Shown piece by piece: positions 34,801 to 41,881 of a DNA stretch of 64,000 bases. Source of the DNA: an uncultured Verrucomicrobiota bacterium. GTDB lineage: Bacteria > Verrucomicrobiota > Kiritimatiellia > CAIQIC01 > Lenti-01. Under the pieces are notes generated by a model. That model saw nothing but the letters and a program-made list of their open reading frames with translations. It did not search any database and was not told the DNA's origin. Made by a program: the position numbers and the translations under genes. The first letter of the stretch is position 1, and every line of letters begins with the position of its first letter. The DNA is taken from the NCBI GenBank assembly GCA_937872095.1, contig CALMNW010000085.1, forward strand, positions 1 through 64,000, read 5' to 3'.

Positions 34801-35883
34801 CAGCGGGGCCTGGATCCCGCGCGGGCCCGCTTGCTTTCCCGCGCGCGGATGTTCGGCAGCTCGCCCGGCCAGAACGGATCGGCCTGGTACTACTATCTGG
34901 CGGAGAAAACCGGCGAGTGGAACGACCGCGCGGATCTGATGCGGACCTATCTGGAACAGAGCCAGTACGTCTACACGGAAGACGCCTGGGGCGAAAACGC
35001 GCCCGAGGCCTACGAGCGCAACATCCAGGGCGCCGAAATGGTCATCCGCAGCTGGGCGGACACCGTCTCCAGCCCGCTCGCCAACAAGTACACCTGGTAC
35101 ATCGACGGCAGCTTGGCGCAGGCCATCAAGCATCTGACGGGCCGGGAGCCCGAATTTTTCCTTGCCGACGTGCGCGACGCCGGCCAGGTGCGGATGGTGC
35201 GGGCGGAGGACGCGTTGGAAACCGATTTCCGCGTGCGGCTGTTCAACCGGAAATGGATCGAAGGCATGATGAAGGAAGGCTACGCGGGCGCGGACCAGGT
35301 GGCCGTCCACGTCTCGAACATGCTGGGCTGGGAAATCATGCGCGAGAACAGCGTGTCCGCCGAAAACTGGCAGGAAGTGGTGGATGTCTATGTCCGCGAC
35401 CGCAAGAACCTGCGCATCCGGGAATGGTTCGACCAAAACAATCCCCAGGCGTTCCAGGGCATGACGCAGGTATTGCTGGAAACGGTGCGCAAGGGCTACT
35501 GGAGCCCGGATGCCGCCACGGTTCGCGAAATCGCCGAAGCCCACGCCCGCTCGGTCGTGCGGTTCGGCAAGAACAGCGGCATCCGCGGCGGCGGCAACGT
35601 CGCGTTCCAGAAGTTCATCCAAAACGCGCTGGATGTGCCCGGCGACGAGCGGGCGCAGCGCCTGCTGGCGGAATATCGCGCCACGCGGACCGCGGCCGCG
35701 CCGGCCGCCGAACCGACGCCCGCCGTGCCGGCGCCGGAAACCCGGACGGTCACCGGCCAGAAGCTCGAACCGGTGCCCGCCGCGCCGCATTGGCAGCGCG
35801 CGGGGTTCTGGCTGGCCGCCGCCGGCACGTTTCTGGGCTTGCTGGCGTACGGCTTCGTCCGCCGGAAGGGAACGATCCAATGA
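31867..35883 (+). CDS. Periplasmic, membrane-anchored CobN/HmuS-like chelatase subunit
   Basis: The 1338-residue product is a CobN/BchH-family large chelatase subunit with an unusual location. It has a signal peptide (residues 1-26, LAAVAALSCGAAASA) and a C-terminal membrane helix (FWLAAAGTFLGLLAYGFV) with a basic tail. The chelatase core is clear: MVHFGTHGSEFLLPGKPDGL (about 555), LPNVGLWIVNNVGESTPLRR, TIVDHLTPPLVEAELSDEL, then IAFSLNSFSSYRDYG and RPRIDVFLSARSYYRDQLP. Cytoplasmic CobN works with CobS/CobT ATPases, which are absent here and could not act in the periplasm. The closest known arrangement is Bacteroidetes HmuS, linked to removal of iron from heme. It starts with GTG; its stop overlaps the next gene (ATGA). 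Confidence 0.9.
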   Translation: MRRRSSFWGALAAVAALSCGAAASADPGAAGLRFGFVGLHGGVFDALQECAPALDLRLIYFADEDVRRDGFGFDGVGVVFFQHLRAEDKDRYVEKLTAAKARNPRFAALTCSPLPGALLPELVQNGIVVDDPEVHRYYGSTKENLRRLLAYAAIRYGGRAGTVEPPLDEMPPPVFHPDHPEGFPDVSSFLEWAAACRAEDPQKGRVLVVAHPLHLAFQQARVVAALVRECERRGMLAACITDGTPGWEEREREFRPDVVVHTCHGSEPLALREELGAPHVSSLYTKAGAMEAYLRDPETGLAPGELQHQVVSQELLGTVEPLFVGATPRGGGSEEAVEPVPERVEHLAARAEAWIRLRKTPAAQKKIAIVYYDRSMGKSELMRGTASGMFLNAPRSLLRVLKRLGDEGYALDHPSESEDDLLARMKDHGRQVGVWAPDVLDRLARGGQAVLVPAETYREWFETKVPEARREEVIKQWGPPPGKFMVWERDGQAFIVIPRVDLGNVILLPQPLRGEAQTVSALSAQTHDKLTPPPHNYLATYFWLQEGFRADAMVHFGTHGSEFLLPGKPDGLVAGDWCDMIVGALPNVGLWIVNNVGESTPLRRRSYATIVDHLTPPLVEAELSDELKNLQADVQKWETLEDGALRDKFLEAVGRQMRDLHLDRDLHLDLSGERRPTADEMAQLSRYLEAIANERMPASLHVLGEIPPRDLLTPYLVRCAGRTFLDGYRALLPAPAGAEAPTESAARKRAEEALDAVLLRKLTPLEALQAQGCAAAEALPKVVQDGFDLMAQLDADYRKTGQEIDNLAGALAGRFVPPGPANSPDRNPGSVPTGRDMFVVNPEEIPTPQSWEIGTRLIDEILRKQWEQKGRYPDKIAFSLNSFSSYRDYGVIESQIFYLLGVRPVWDAKRLVEDVEVIPASELGRPRIDVFLSARSYYRDQLPTRMHLIDKAIRMVADLDEPDNRVREDSRRVETELVQRGLDPARARLLSRARMFGSSPGQNGSAWYYYLAEKTGEWNDRADLMRTYLEQSQYVYTEDAWGENAPEAYERNIQGAEMVIRSWADTVSSPLANKYTWYIDGSLAQAIKHLTGREPEFFLADVRDAGQVRMVRAEDALETDFRVRLFNRKWIEGMMKEGYAGADQVAVHVSNMLGWEIMRENSVSAENWQEVVDVYVRDRKNLRIREWFDQNNPQAFQGMTQVLLETVRKGYWSPDAATVREIAEAHARSVVRFGKNSGIRGGGNVAFQKFIQNALDVPGDERAQRLLAEYRATRTAAAPAAEPTPAVPAPETRTVTGQKLEPVPAAPHWQRAGFWLAAAGTFLGLLAYGFVRRKGTIQ

Positions 35884-36485
35884 ACGGATTGATCGGATTG
35901 TTGTTCGCCGTCTGCAACGTGCTGTTGATTCCGGTGATCCTCGTGCTGCTGGCGTTCCTGGGTTGGACCGTCGTTCTGTTCGGCGGATTTTTGCGCGAGA
36001 CGTGGGCGCGGCGCGGCGCGCGGAGAACGCTGGATCGCGCTTTGGCCGCCGCGAAGCGCGGCGCGGCGCCGGCGGAACTGTGGGCGACGCTGTGCGCGGC
36101 CCGGTCGGGACTGGCGCCCGCTTTTTGCGCGCATGCCATACCCGGTACGGCGGATTCCGCCATTCTCGCCCATGCCGTCGCGGAACTGGAGCACGGCATC
36201 ACCGACGCCATGGCGCGGCTGTCTTTGCTGACGCGCGTCGGGCCGATGCTCGGCCTGATGGGCACCCTGATCCCGCTGGGGCCCGCCTTGGCGGGACTGG
36301 CCGCCGGCGACATGCAGGGCATGGCGCAGAACCTGGTGGTCGCGTTCACGACCACCGTGATCGGGGTGCTGGTCGGCGCGCTGTCCTACGCCATCGGCCT
36401 GGTGCGCCGCGCGTGGTACACGCGCGATCTATGCGACCTGGAATTCGTCTGCCAGCGGCTGGCGGCGAAAACGGAGGCGCCATGA
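35880..36485 (+). CDS. MotA/TolQ/ExbB-family proton-channel protein
   Basis: The 201-residue inner-membrane protein has three membrane segments (about 5-35, 118-145 and 150-175). The family's pore-lining region is TRVGPMLGLMGTLIPLGPALAGLAAGDM followed by VVAFTTTVIGVLVGALSYAI. These proteins use the proton gradient to drive a periplasmic partner. Here the partner is probably the DUF2149 protein, whose start overlaps its stop (ATGA), in place of ExbD. Overlap with the CobN-like gene upstream implies that all are made together. It corresponds in position to HmuU of the Bacteroidetes hmu operon. Confidence 0.88.
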   Translation: MNGLIGLLFAVCNVLLIPVILVLLAFLGWTVVLFGGFLRETWARRGARRTLDRALAAAKRGAAPAELWATLCAARSGLAPAFCAHAIPGTADSAILAHAVAELEHGITDAMARLSLLTRVGPMLGLMGTLIPLGPALAGLAAGDMQGMAQNLVVAFTTTVIGVLVGALSYAIGLVRRAWYTRDLCDLEFVCQRLAAKTEAP

Positions 36486-36811
36486 ACCGCAAGCCGCGCC
36501 GGTGGGAAGTCGTCGGAGAGGACGATCCCGGGGCCGGTCTGCTGAACCTGCTGGATGTGTGGGTGGCCTTTTCCGTGGCTTTGCTGCTGGCGCTGTTCGG
36601 CTATCTCCACAGCGTGAGGGCGCTCGCTCCGGTGGAGGCGCGGCAACCGGACAAATTGCCCGTCGCGGCGCTGCAAAAGGCGTTGAAAATGCCGCATTTC
36701 CGGCCGGCGAACGACGCGAGCACCGGCGAAGGAACGCGGCTGGGCGTGGCCTACCAGTTGCGCTCCGGGGAAGTCGTCTACGTGCCGGAAGAGGTCGTCG
36801 CCGCGCGCTGA
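36482..36811 (+). CDS. DUF2149 membrane protein (HmuV-like)
   Basis: The 109-residue product has a short cytoplasmic N-terminus with DDPGAGLLNLLDVWVAFSVALLLAL, where one membrane helix carries an Asp at its start, as in ExbD/TolR/MotB-type partners. A small periplasmic part contains YQLRSGEVVYVPEE. This matches DUF2149, a family repeatedly found beside CobN-like and MotA/TolQ-like genes. It probably forms the stator partner of the preceding protein. It is the last gene of the cluster; the next gene is convergent, 14 bp away. Confidence 0.85.
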   Translation: MNRKPRRWEVVGEDDPGAGLLNLLDVWVAFSVALLLALFGYLHSVRALAPVEARQPDKLPVAALQKALKMPHFRPANDASTGEGTRLGVAYQLRSGEVVYVPEEVVAAR

Positions 36812-36825
36812 GCGCGCGGCGGGAA

Positions 36826-37482
36826 TCAGCGCGCGAAGGCGTCGAAGGCAGCGGCCCAATCGGCTTGGGTTTCGAAGGGGACGCACCGCGCGTTCAAGGC
36901 GTCGAGCAGATCGGGGGAGGGGTCTTCGAGGGCGATGAAGCCGCCGAGGGGCGCGCTGTCTTCTTCGGCGGCCCGCCAGAGCACGAGCGTGGCGGAAGAT
37001 TCGCCGGCCGTCCCGAGTTGGTAAGCGGTTTCGATGATCATCGGAGGCAGGACGAGACTTTCGGCGGCATGGGCGACGGGCACGAGATTCGTGTTGGAGG
37101 CCGGGCCGGCGTCTTCCTGCGTGCGGGTGGTGCGCCAGGCGCCGTCGGGATTGCGGTGGCGGCGGACGAACGTCCCGGTCTCGCCGGGCGCGAGTTGATC
37201 GGGGAGCATGTCGCCGCGCCAGTAGAGGAGCCCGTTGCGTTTCCGGATTTTGCCGTCGGGCGTGTCGAACGTCAGCAGCACCTGCGGCGGCAGGGGGCGG
37301 GGATCGGGGGCGAAAGCCAGGCCGACGGCCTGCGCGGCCGAGGCGACACGTTGTTCGGCGTCCGTGAACACCTCGGCTCCGGCGAGCGAAGCGGGATCGA
37401 GCGGAATGCGCGCGGGACGGGCGAAAGTCGTGGCGGCGCCGAGCAGGAACAGGAGGACGATGGGCGGCAGGCGGCGGACCAT
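36826..37482 (-). CDS. Hypothetical secreted protein
   Basis: The 218-residue product has a signal peptide (MVRRLPPIVLLFLLGAATTFA) and no recognised domain. The mature chain contains LLTFDTPDGKIRKRNGLLYW and GGFIALEDPSPDLLDALNA, with mixed beta and alpha content. It begins 1 bp after the folE stop, so the two are co-transcribed, but no functional link is evident. Confidence 0.65.
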   Translation of the reverse strand: MVRRLPPIVLLFLLGAATTFARPARIPLDPASLAGAEVFTDAEQRVASAAQAVGLAFAPDPRPLPPQVLLTFDTPDGKIRKRNGLLYWRGDMLPDQLAPGETGTFVRRHRNPDGAWRTTRTQEDAGPASNTNLVPVAHAAESLVLPPMIIETAYQLGTAGESSATLVLWRAAEEDSAPLGGFIALEDPSPDLLDALNARCVPFETQADWAAAFDAFAR

Positions 37483-37483
37483 G

Positions 37484-38038
37484 CTATTCGGAGGAGCGGT
37501 GCCGGGACAGGTGCAGGAACTCGTTGCGGGTGGCGACGGAGTCGTGGAAGCTGCCGAGCATCGCGCTCGTCACCATGCGGGAATTCTGCTTTTCGACGCC
37601 GCGCATCATCATGCACAGGTGCTGGGCTTCGATGATCACGCCGACGCCTTCGGGCTGGAGCGTGTCCATGAGCGTGCGGGCGATCTGGTTGGTGAGGCGC
37701 TCCTGCACCTGGAGGCGGCGAGCGAAGAGGTCCGCCAGGCGGGCGATCTTGCTGACGCCGATGATCTTGCCGCGGGGGATGTAGCCGACGTGGCAGACGC
37801 CGAAGAACGGCAGGAGGTGGTGCTCGCAGAGGGAATAGATTTCGATGTCGCGGACGATGACCATGTGGTTGGCCTCGACCTCGAAGACGGCGGATTTCAG
37901 GAGGGCGGTGGGATCCTGCTGGTAGCCGCGGGTCAGATAGCTCCAGGCGGAGGCGGCGCGCTTGGGGGTGGCGCGCAGACCCTCGCGGTCGGGGTCTTCG
38001 CCCATGGCGACGAGCATCTTGCGGAAAAATTCTTGCAT
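37484..38038 (-). CDS. folE: GTP cyclohydrolase I
   Basis: FolE converts GTP to dihydroneopterin triphosphate, the entry to folate (and, in many bacteria, queuosine) synthesis. The 184-residue product has ATPKRAASAWSYLTRGY, the zinc and active-site region IEIYSLCEHHLLPFFGVCHVGYIP with Cys and His ligands, KIARLADLFARRLQVQERLTNQIA, and VIIEAQHLCMMMRGVEKQNS with the second zinc Cys. The start is at ATG 38038; a GTG at 38056 is in frame. No clear Shine-Dalgarno is visible. The thioredoxin-fold gene lies upstream on the same strand and queA is present elsewhere in the window. Confidence 0.95.
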   Translation of the reverse strand: MQEFFRKMLVAMGEDPDREGLRATPKRAASAWSYLTRGYQQDPTALLKSAVFEVEANHMVIVRDIEIYSLCEHHLLPFFGVCHVGYIPRGKIIGVSKIARLADLFARRLQVQERLTNQIARTLMDTLQPEGVGVIIEAQHLCMMMRGVEKQNSRMVTSAMLGSFHDSVATRNEFLHLSRHRSSE

Positions 38039-38098
38039 GGGGTCGGATTTCACCACAAGCGGGCGGGCTCCGCAACCCCGGAAAACGCGCGGCCGGCG

Positions 38099-38593
38099 CT
38101 AGTCGAGCGGGAGTTTCGGGCCGGCCGGACGATCGGGCGGGCGCATGGCGTAGCGCGAATGGGCCTGCTGGATGGCCCGGATGAACGCTTCGGGGCCGCC
38201 GGGCTGGTAGCCGAGTTGGCCGATGAGTTCGCCGCCGGGGCTGAACAGCAGCACGGTGGGAAAGCCCTGCACCTGGAAATGCCGCATGAGGCGCTCGTTC
38301 TGGGCTTGCAGCGCCGGGTCCTGTTTCGCGCGGCGGGGAAAATCCGCGAGCACGCAGACGAGGTTCGCGTCGGCGTACGTCTTGAAAGCGTCGGTGGAAA
38401 AGACTTCCGCGTCGAGGCGCTTGCACCAGATGCACCAATCGGACCCGCTGAAATCCAGCAGGAGGAGCTTTTGGCCTTGGCGGGCGTCTGCGGCGGCGGC
38501 CGGCAGGTCGGTGCGCCATTCGAAGGATTGGCCGACGCGGGGGGCGCAGGAAATGAGCAGGGCGGCCAGCAGGCCGGGAACGATTCTCTTCAT
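38099..38593 (-). CDS. Thioredoxin-fold lipoprotein
   Basis: The 164-residue product begins MKRIVPGLLAALLISCAP, a lipoprotein signal with lipobox LISC. It continues into a thioredoxin-like domain with LLLLDFSGSDWCIWCKRLDA (active-site CxxC as WCIWC) and the cis-Pro loop FQVQGFPTVLLFSPGGEL. This resembles periplasmic thioredoxin_7/DsbD-gamma-like proteins acting in disulfide reduction or cytochrome maturation. AAGGAA precedes the ATG at 38593. It is divergent from the LpxL-like genes and 60 bp upstream of folE. Confidence 0.88.
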   Translation of the reverse strand: MKRIVPGLLAALLISCAPRVGQSFEWRTDLPAAAADARQGQKLLLLDFSGSDWCIWCKRLDAEVFSTDAFKTYADANLVCVLADFPRRAKQDPALQAQNERLMRHFQVQGFPTVLLFSPGGELIGQLGYQPGGPEAFIRAIQQAHSRYAMRPPDRPAGPKLPLD

Positions 38594-38684
38594 GTACGGA
38601 TTTCCTTCCATGGATGGACAAGGATAGCACGGGACGGGGCGTTCCGCAAACGGGACTTGGCGGGAGGCGGGACGCTGGGGTAGC

Positions 38685-39584
38685 ATGACCCGCATGTTTG
38701 CATGGATTCTCCATCGATTTGCCCGGGCGGTCGCGGCCTTGCCGTTGGGCGGAGCGACGGTTCTTGCGCGCGCGGTGGGCTGGGTTCTGGCGAATGTCGT
38801 GCGCCTGCGCCGGACCTACGTGCTGAAAACGCTGGGGCGCTGTCTGCCGGACAAGACCGACGCGGAACGGCGGGCGATTTATGCGGAAGTCTGCCGCCTG
38901 CAGGTCCTCGGCATGATGGAATTGCTGCGCTACGCGGGGGGGCGGGAAGCGGAACAGGAAGCCCGCCTCGAAGTGAGCGGGAGAGAGCATGTCGAAGCCG
39001 CGCGGGCGCGGGGCAAGGGCGTGCTGGTCCTGATCGCCCATTTCGGCAACTACGCGCTGCTGGCGCTGCAGGTGCCCAAGCTGTTCGGCTATCCGCTGTC
39101 CGTGATCGCCAAGCCGCTGCGCAACGAGACGCTCAACGCCCTGTGGTGGGAACTGCAGCGGAAAGCGGGCGTGAACGGCATTCCGGCGCGCAACGCGTAC
39201 CGGGCCAGCGTGCGCGCGCTGAAGGACAACGGCCTGGTCGGTTTCATGCTGGACCAGAACCGGCCGGCGGACCAAGGGGTGTTCGTGGATTTCTTCGGCC
39301 GACCCGCCTCGACGACGCCGGGACTGGCCGTGATGTCGGCGCATACGGGAGCCCCGGTGCTGCCCGTGTTCATCCGCCGCCTGCCGGACGGACGGAACAT
39401 GGTCGAGGCCCGGCCTCCGATCGAACCGCCGCCCGACCGCCAGCCGGAGACGATCCGGGCTTTCACGGAGGCCTGCACGAAGACCATCGAAGACGAAATC
39501 CGGCGCTATCCGGAACAATGGCTGTGGTGGCACAAGCGCTGGAAGAGCCGGCCGCCGGAAGAACCGGCCGCGGCGGCGCCGTAG
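38685..39584 (+). CDS. LpxL-family lauroyl/myristoyl acyltransferase, copy 1
   Basis: The 299-residue product belongs to the lipid A late-acyltransferase (HTRL) family that adds secondary acyl chains to lipid A at the inner membrane. It has an N-terminal hydrophobic region, the HxxxxD-type catalytic segment VLVLIAHFGNYALLA (His-x4 with Tyr in place of Asp/Glu), GFMLDQNRPADQGVFVDFFG and a C-terminal WLWWHKRWKSRP. The catalytic acid position is changed relative to copy 2 (HFGNWE), so activity could differ. A TAGCAT -10-like element overlaps the first ATG; the ATG at 38694 is an alternative start. It is followed after 12 bp by copy 2. Confidence 0.85.
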   Translation: MTRMFAWILHRFARAVAALPLGGATVLARAVGWVLANVVRLRRTYVLKTLGRCLPDKTDAERRAIYAEVCRLQVLGMMELLRYAGGREAEQEARLEVSGREHVEAARARGKGVLVLIAHFGNYALLALQVPKLFGYPLSVIAKPLRNETLNALWWELQRKAGVNGIPARNAYRASVRALKDNGLVGFMLDQNRPADQGVFVDFFGRPASTTPGLAVMSAHTGAPVLPVFIRRLPDGRNMVEARPPIEPPPDRQPETIRAFTEACTKTIEDEIRRYPEQWLWWHKRWKSRPPEEPAAAAP

Positions 39585-39596
39585 CGGGACGGACGG

Positions 39597-40547
39597 ATGG
39601 CGCGCAAGAAATCTCCATGGCTGCGGCTGCGCCAGGCGCTGGAAGCGCCGGCGATGCGCCTGGGCCTGGCCGTGGTGCCGCGCTTGCCGCGTCGCGCCGT
39701 GCTGGGGCTGGCGCGCGCGCTGGGCGACGGCGCTTATCTCTTTTCGGCGCGGTCCCGCCGTCTCGGCTTGGCCAATCTGGATCTGGCGTTCGGCGCGGAA
39801 AAGACGCCCGCGGAAAAGCGGCGCATCCTGCGGAACTCCCTGCGCCATTTTTCGCTGGTGATGCTCGACCTGCTGTGGTTTTCCCGGAATTCGGCGGCGC
39901 GGATGGAGCGGTGGTTCGAGGTCGCTCCCAGCATGCGGGACGCGATGGCGGTCCGGCGCGCGCGCGTGGGCGTGACCGGGCATTTCGGGAATTGGGAACT
40001 GATCGGCCGCTATTGGGCGATGAGCGCCGGCGGCCTGATGAGCGTGGCGATGCCCCTGAAGAACCCGACGGTGGACGCGATGCTGCGGCAGGCGCGCCAG
40101 ATGACGGGCCAGCAGATCGTCGAGCGCGAAGGGGCGCTGAAGAAGCTGGTCCGTTGCCTGCGGGACGGGGGGACGGTGGGCTTGTTGCTGGACCAGAATA
40201 CCGATCCGGACGAAGGCGGGACGTTCGTCGAGTTTTTCGGCAAGCCGGTGGCCGTGTCGCCCGCGGCGGGCATCCTGGCGCCGATGACCGGGGCGGAAAT
40301 CGTCTTCGGGTACGTGCTGCCGCGGGCGGACGGAACCTATCTGGGCGACATCCCGCACGTCGTTTCCGCGGCGGAGATCGCGGCGCTGGATCGCAAGACC
40401 GCCGCGCAGGAGTTGACGCAGCGGATCACCGGATTCTACGAAGAAGCCATCCGGGCCCGGCCCGAGTGCTGGCTGTGGAGCTACAAGCGCTGGCGGCACG
40501 TACCGCCGGGAATGTCGAAGGACGGATTTCCGTATTATGCCAAGTGA
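39597..40547 (+). CDS. LpxL-family lauroyl/myristoyl acyltransferase, copy 2
   Basis: The 316-residue paralogue of the preceding gene has the complete catalytic motif VGVTGHFGNWELIGRYWAM (HxxxxE/D), the GTVGLLLDQNTDPDEGGTFV substrate region with FFGKPVAVSPAA, and the C-terminal CWLWSYKRWRHVPPG. It very likely adds a secondary fatty acid to lipid A using acyl-ACP. Two tandem members suggest a lipid A with two secondary chains, or different chain-length preference (inference). It starts 12 bp after copy 1. Confidence 0.9.
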   Translation: MARKKSPWLRLRQALEAPAMRLGLAVVPRLPRRAVLGLARALGDGAYLFSARSRRLGLANLDLAFGAEKTPAEKRRILRNSLRHFSLVMLDLLWFSRNSAARMERWFEVAPSMRDAMAVRRARVGVTGHFGNWELIGRYWAMSAGGLMSVAMPLKNPTVDAMLRQARQMTGQQIVEREGALKKLVRCLRDGGTVGLLLDQNTDPDEGGTFVEFFGKPVAVSPAAGILAPMTGAEIVFGYVLPRADGTYLGDIPHVVSAAEIAALDRKTAAQELTQRITGFYEEAIRARPECWLWSYKRWRHVPPGMSKDGFPYYAK

Positions 40548-40555
40548 TCGGAGAA

Positions 40556-40650
40556 CAAGTTCAAGGTTCAACGGTTCAGCGGTTCAAGGTTGGAAAACCT
40601 CCGGACTTCGCGCAACCGTTGAATCGTGAATAACGGAACTGTTGAACCCC
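40556..40650. repeat. GTTCAAC-type short-word repeat tract
   Basis: The stretch is built from GGTTCAACGGTTCAGCGGTT-like words and their complements (GTTGAATCG, GTTGAACCCC), and forms partial inverted repeats. It is related to the GTGAACC/TTGAACC tract at 9135-9169. It lies between the LpxL-like gene and the MazG-like gene. Confidence 0.6.
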
Positions 40651-40667
40651 ACCGAAAGGAACGCACC

Positions 40668-41003
40668 ATGCTGGATTTCGCGACGTACCAGAAACAAGCC
40701 CTGACGACGGCGGTCTACCCGGGCCGCGGCGAAGGCAATTTCACCTATCCCGCGCTGGGGCTCGCCGGCGAGACGGGCGAAGTGTGCGAGAAGCTGAAAA
40801 AGGCCATCCGCGACGAAGGCGGCAAAGTCTCCGAAGAGCGCCGCGCGCTGCTGGCGAAGGAACTCGGCGACGTGCTGTGGTACGTCGCCACGCTTTCGAC
40901 CGAACTGGGTCTGGACCTCGAAGCGATCGCCGCGGGCAACCTGGCCAAGCTGGCGGCGCGCAAGGAAGCCGGCAAGATCCACGGCAGCGGGGATCTGCGC
41001 TGA
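40668..41003 (+). CDS. MazG-like nucleotide pyrophosphohydrolase
   Basis: The 111-residue all-alpha protein has the MazG signature: LGLAGETGEVCEKLKKAIRD (ExxE) followed by LLAKELGDVLWYVATLSTEL (ExxD), which binds magnesium and hydrolyses non-canonical or excess NTPs to NMP. AAAGGA lies 8 nt before the ATG at 40668. The HAD phosphatase gene begins 1 bp downstream, and the two probably form an operon. Confidence 0.9.
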   Translation: MLDFATYQKQALTTAVYPGRGEGNFTYPALGLAGETGEVCEKLKKAIRDEGGKVSEERRALLAKELGDVLWYVATLSTELGLDLEAIAAGNLAKLAARKEAGKIHGSGDLR

Positions 41004-41004
41004 C

Positions 41005-41706
41005 ATGCGCGCGCCGGCGGCGGTCCTGTTCGATTTCGACGGCGTCATCGTGGACAGCGAGCGGCTGCACCACGAGACGATGGTGGAAACCATGGCCGGG
41101 CAGGGCCCGGCCACGCCGTGGGCATTCTACCGCGAAAACCTGATGGGGCTCGACGACCGCGGCGCGTTCACGGTCCTGTTGCGGCGCGCGGGGATCGAAC
41201 CGGCGCCGGAGGAACTCCGCCGGCGCATCGCGCGCAAGGCGGAGCTTTTCGCGCGGCACGCGGCGGCGGGCCGGGTGCCGGCGTTTCCCGGCGCGGCGGA
41301 CCTGGTCCGCGCGTGCGCGGCGGCCGGGCCGGTCGGGCTGTGCAGCGGGGCGCTGCGCAGCGACGTCGATCCGGTGCTGGCGGCGCTGGGAATCGAAGCC
41401 TGCTTTTCGGAAAAAGTGACGGCGGAGGACGTGCCGGCGAGCAAGCCGGATCCCGCCAGCTATCGCCTGTGCGTCGAACGGCTCGCGGCGCGGTTCCCGG
41501 ACCGCGGGATCGCGCCGGCCGCCTGCGTGGCGATCGAGGATACGGGCGATGGCATCGCCTCGGCCCGCGGCGCGGGGATTCCGGTGGTGGCGGTGTCCAC
41601 GAATCTGCCCGCCGTCCTGCTGGAAAAAGCGGGGGCCGCGGCGGTCGTCGAATCGCTCGCCGGCCTTACGCCCGTCCGCTTGGCCGAATTGGCCGGCCTG
41701 CGGTAG
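41005..41706 (+). CDS. HAD-superfamily phosphatase (beta-phosphoglucomutase/phosphoglycolate-like)
   Basis: The 233-residue protein has all HAD motifs: I, VLFDFDGVIVDSE; II, GLCSGALRSDVDPV with the Ser; III, the Lys in ASKPDPASY; and IV, CVAIEDTGDGIASARGAG. The C1-type helical cap (HHETMVETMAGQ...FPGAADLVRAC) is typical of beta-phosphoglucomutase or small phosphate-ester hydrolases. The substrate is unknown. It lies 1 bp after the MazG-like gene. Confidence 0.88.
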   Translation: MRAPAAVLFDFDGVIVDSERLHHETMVETMAGQGPATPWAFYRENLMGLDDRGAFTVLLRRAGIEPAPEELRRRIARKAELFARHAAAGRVPAFPGAADLVRACAAAGPVGLCSGALRSDVDPVLAALGIEACFSEKVTAEDVPASKPDPASYRLCVERLAARFPDRGIAPAACVAIEDTGDGIASARGAGIPVVAVSTNLPAVLLEKAGAAAVVESLAGLTPVRLAELAGLR

Positions 41707-41717
41707 CGGCGGCGCGG

Positions 41718-41790
41718 TTTTTCCACGTTGTGGAAAAACGGCCGCCGAATTTTACGGAGCGTGGAAAAAAGTTTTCCACGCTACGTAAAA
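41718..41790. repeat. Double palindrome of the TTTTCCACG family
   Basis: TTTTTCCAC-GTT-GTGGAAAAA (41718-41738) is a perfect 9-bp-stem palindrome. TTTTACGGAGCGTGGAAAA (41750-41768) pairs with TTTTCCACGCTACGTAAAA (41772-41790) with one mismatch over 19 bp and a 3-nt loop. Relatives occur at 29571-29593 and 63171-63245. The hairpins could terminate the mazG-like/HAD transcript. Confidence 0.7.
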
Positions 41791-41844
41791 CCGGGGGCTG
41801 GTCCGCGGGCCGCGAACCCCCTCTCCGGGGGGATTTATTGCGGC

Positions 41845-41874
41845 TTGAAGGGGCGGGGCGGGGGGTGATAGGGT
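41845..41874 (+). promoter_or_regulatory. Putative promoter for hldD
   Basis: TTGAAG (41845-41850), an 18-bp G-rich spacer and TAGGGT (41869-41874) lie so close to the gene that the GTG at 41882 would be at or next to the transcription start, suggesting a leaderless mRNA. Confidence 0.35.
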
Positions 41875-41881
41875 GGGCGCC

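Noticed and set aside
29691-36811. Interpretation as a standard aerobic cobaltochelatase operon
   Set aside because: CobS and CobT are absent, the CobN homologue is secreted and anchored, and the partners are an ExbB-like protein and DUF2149.
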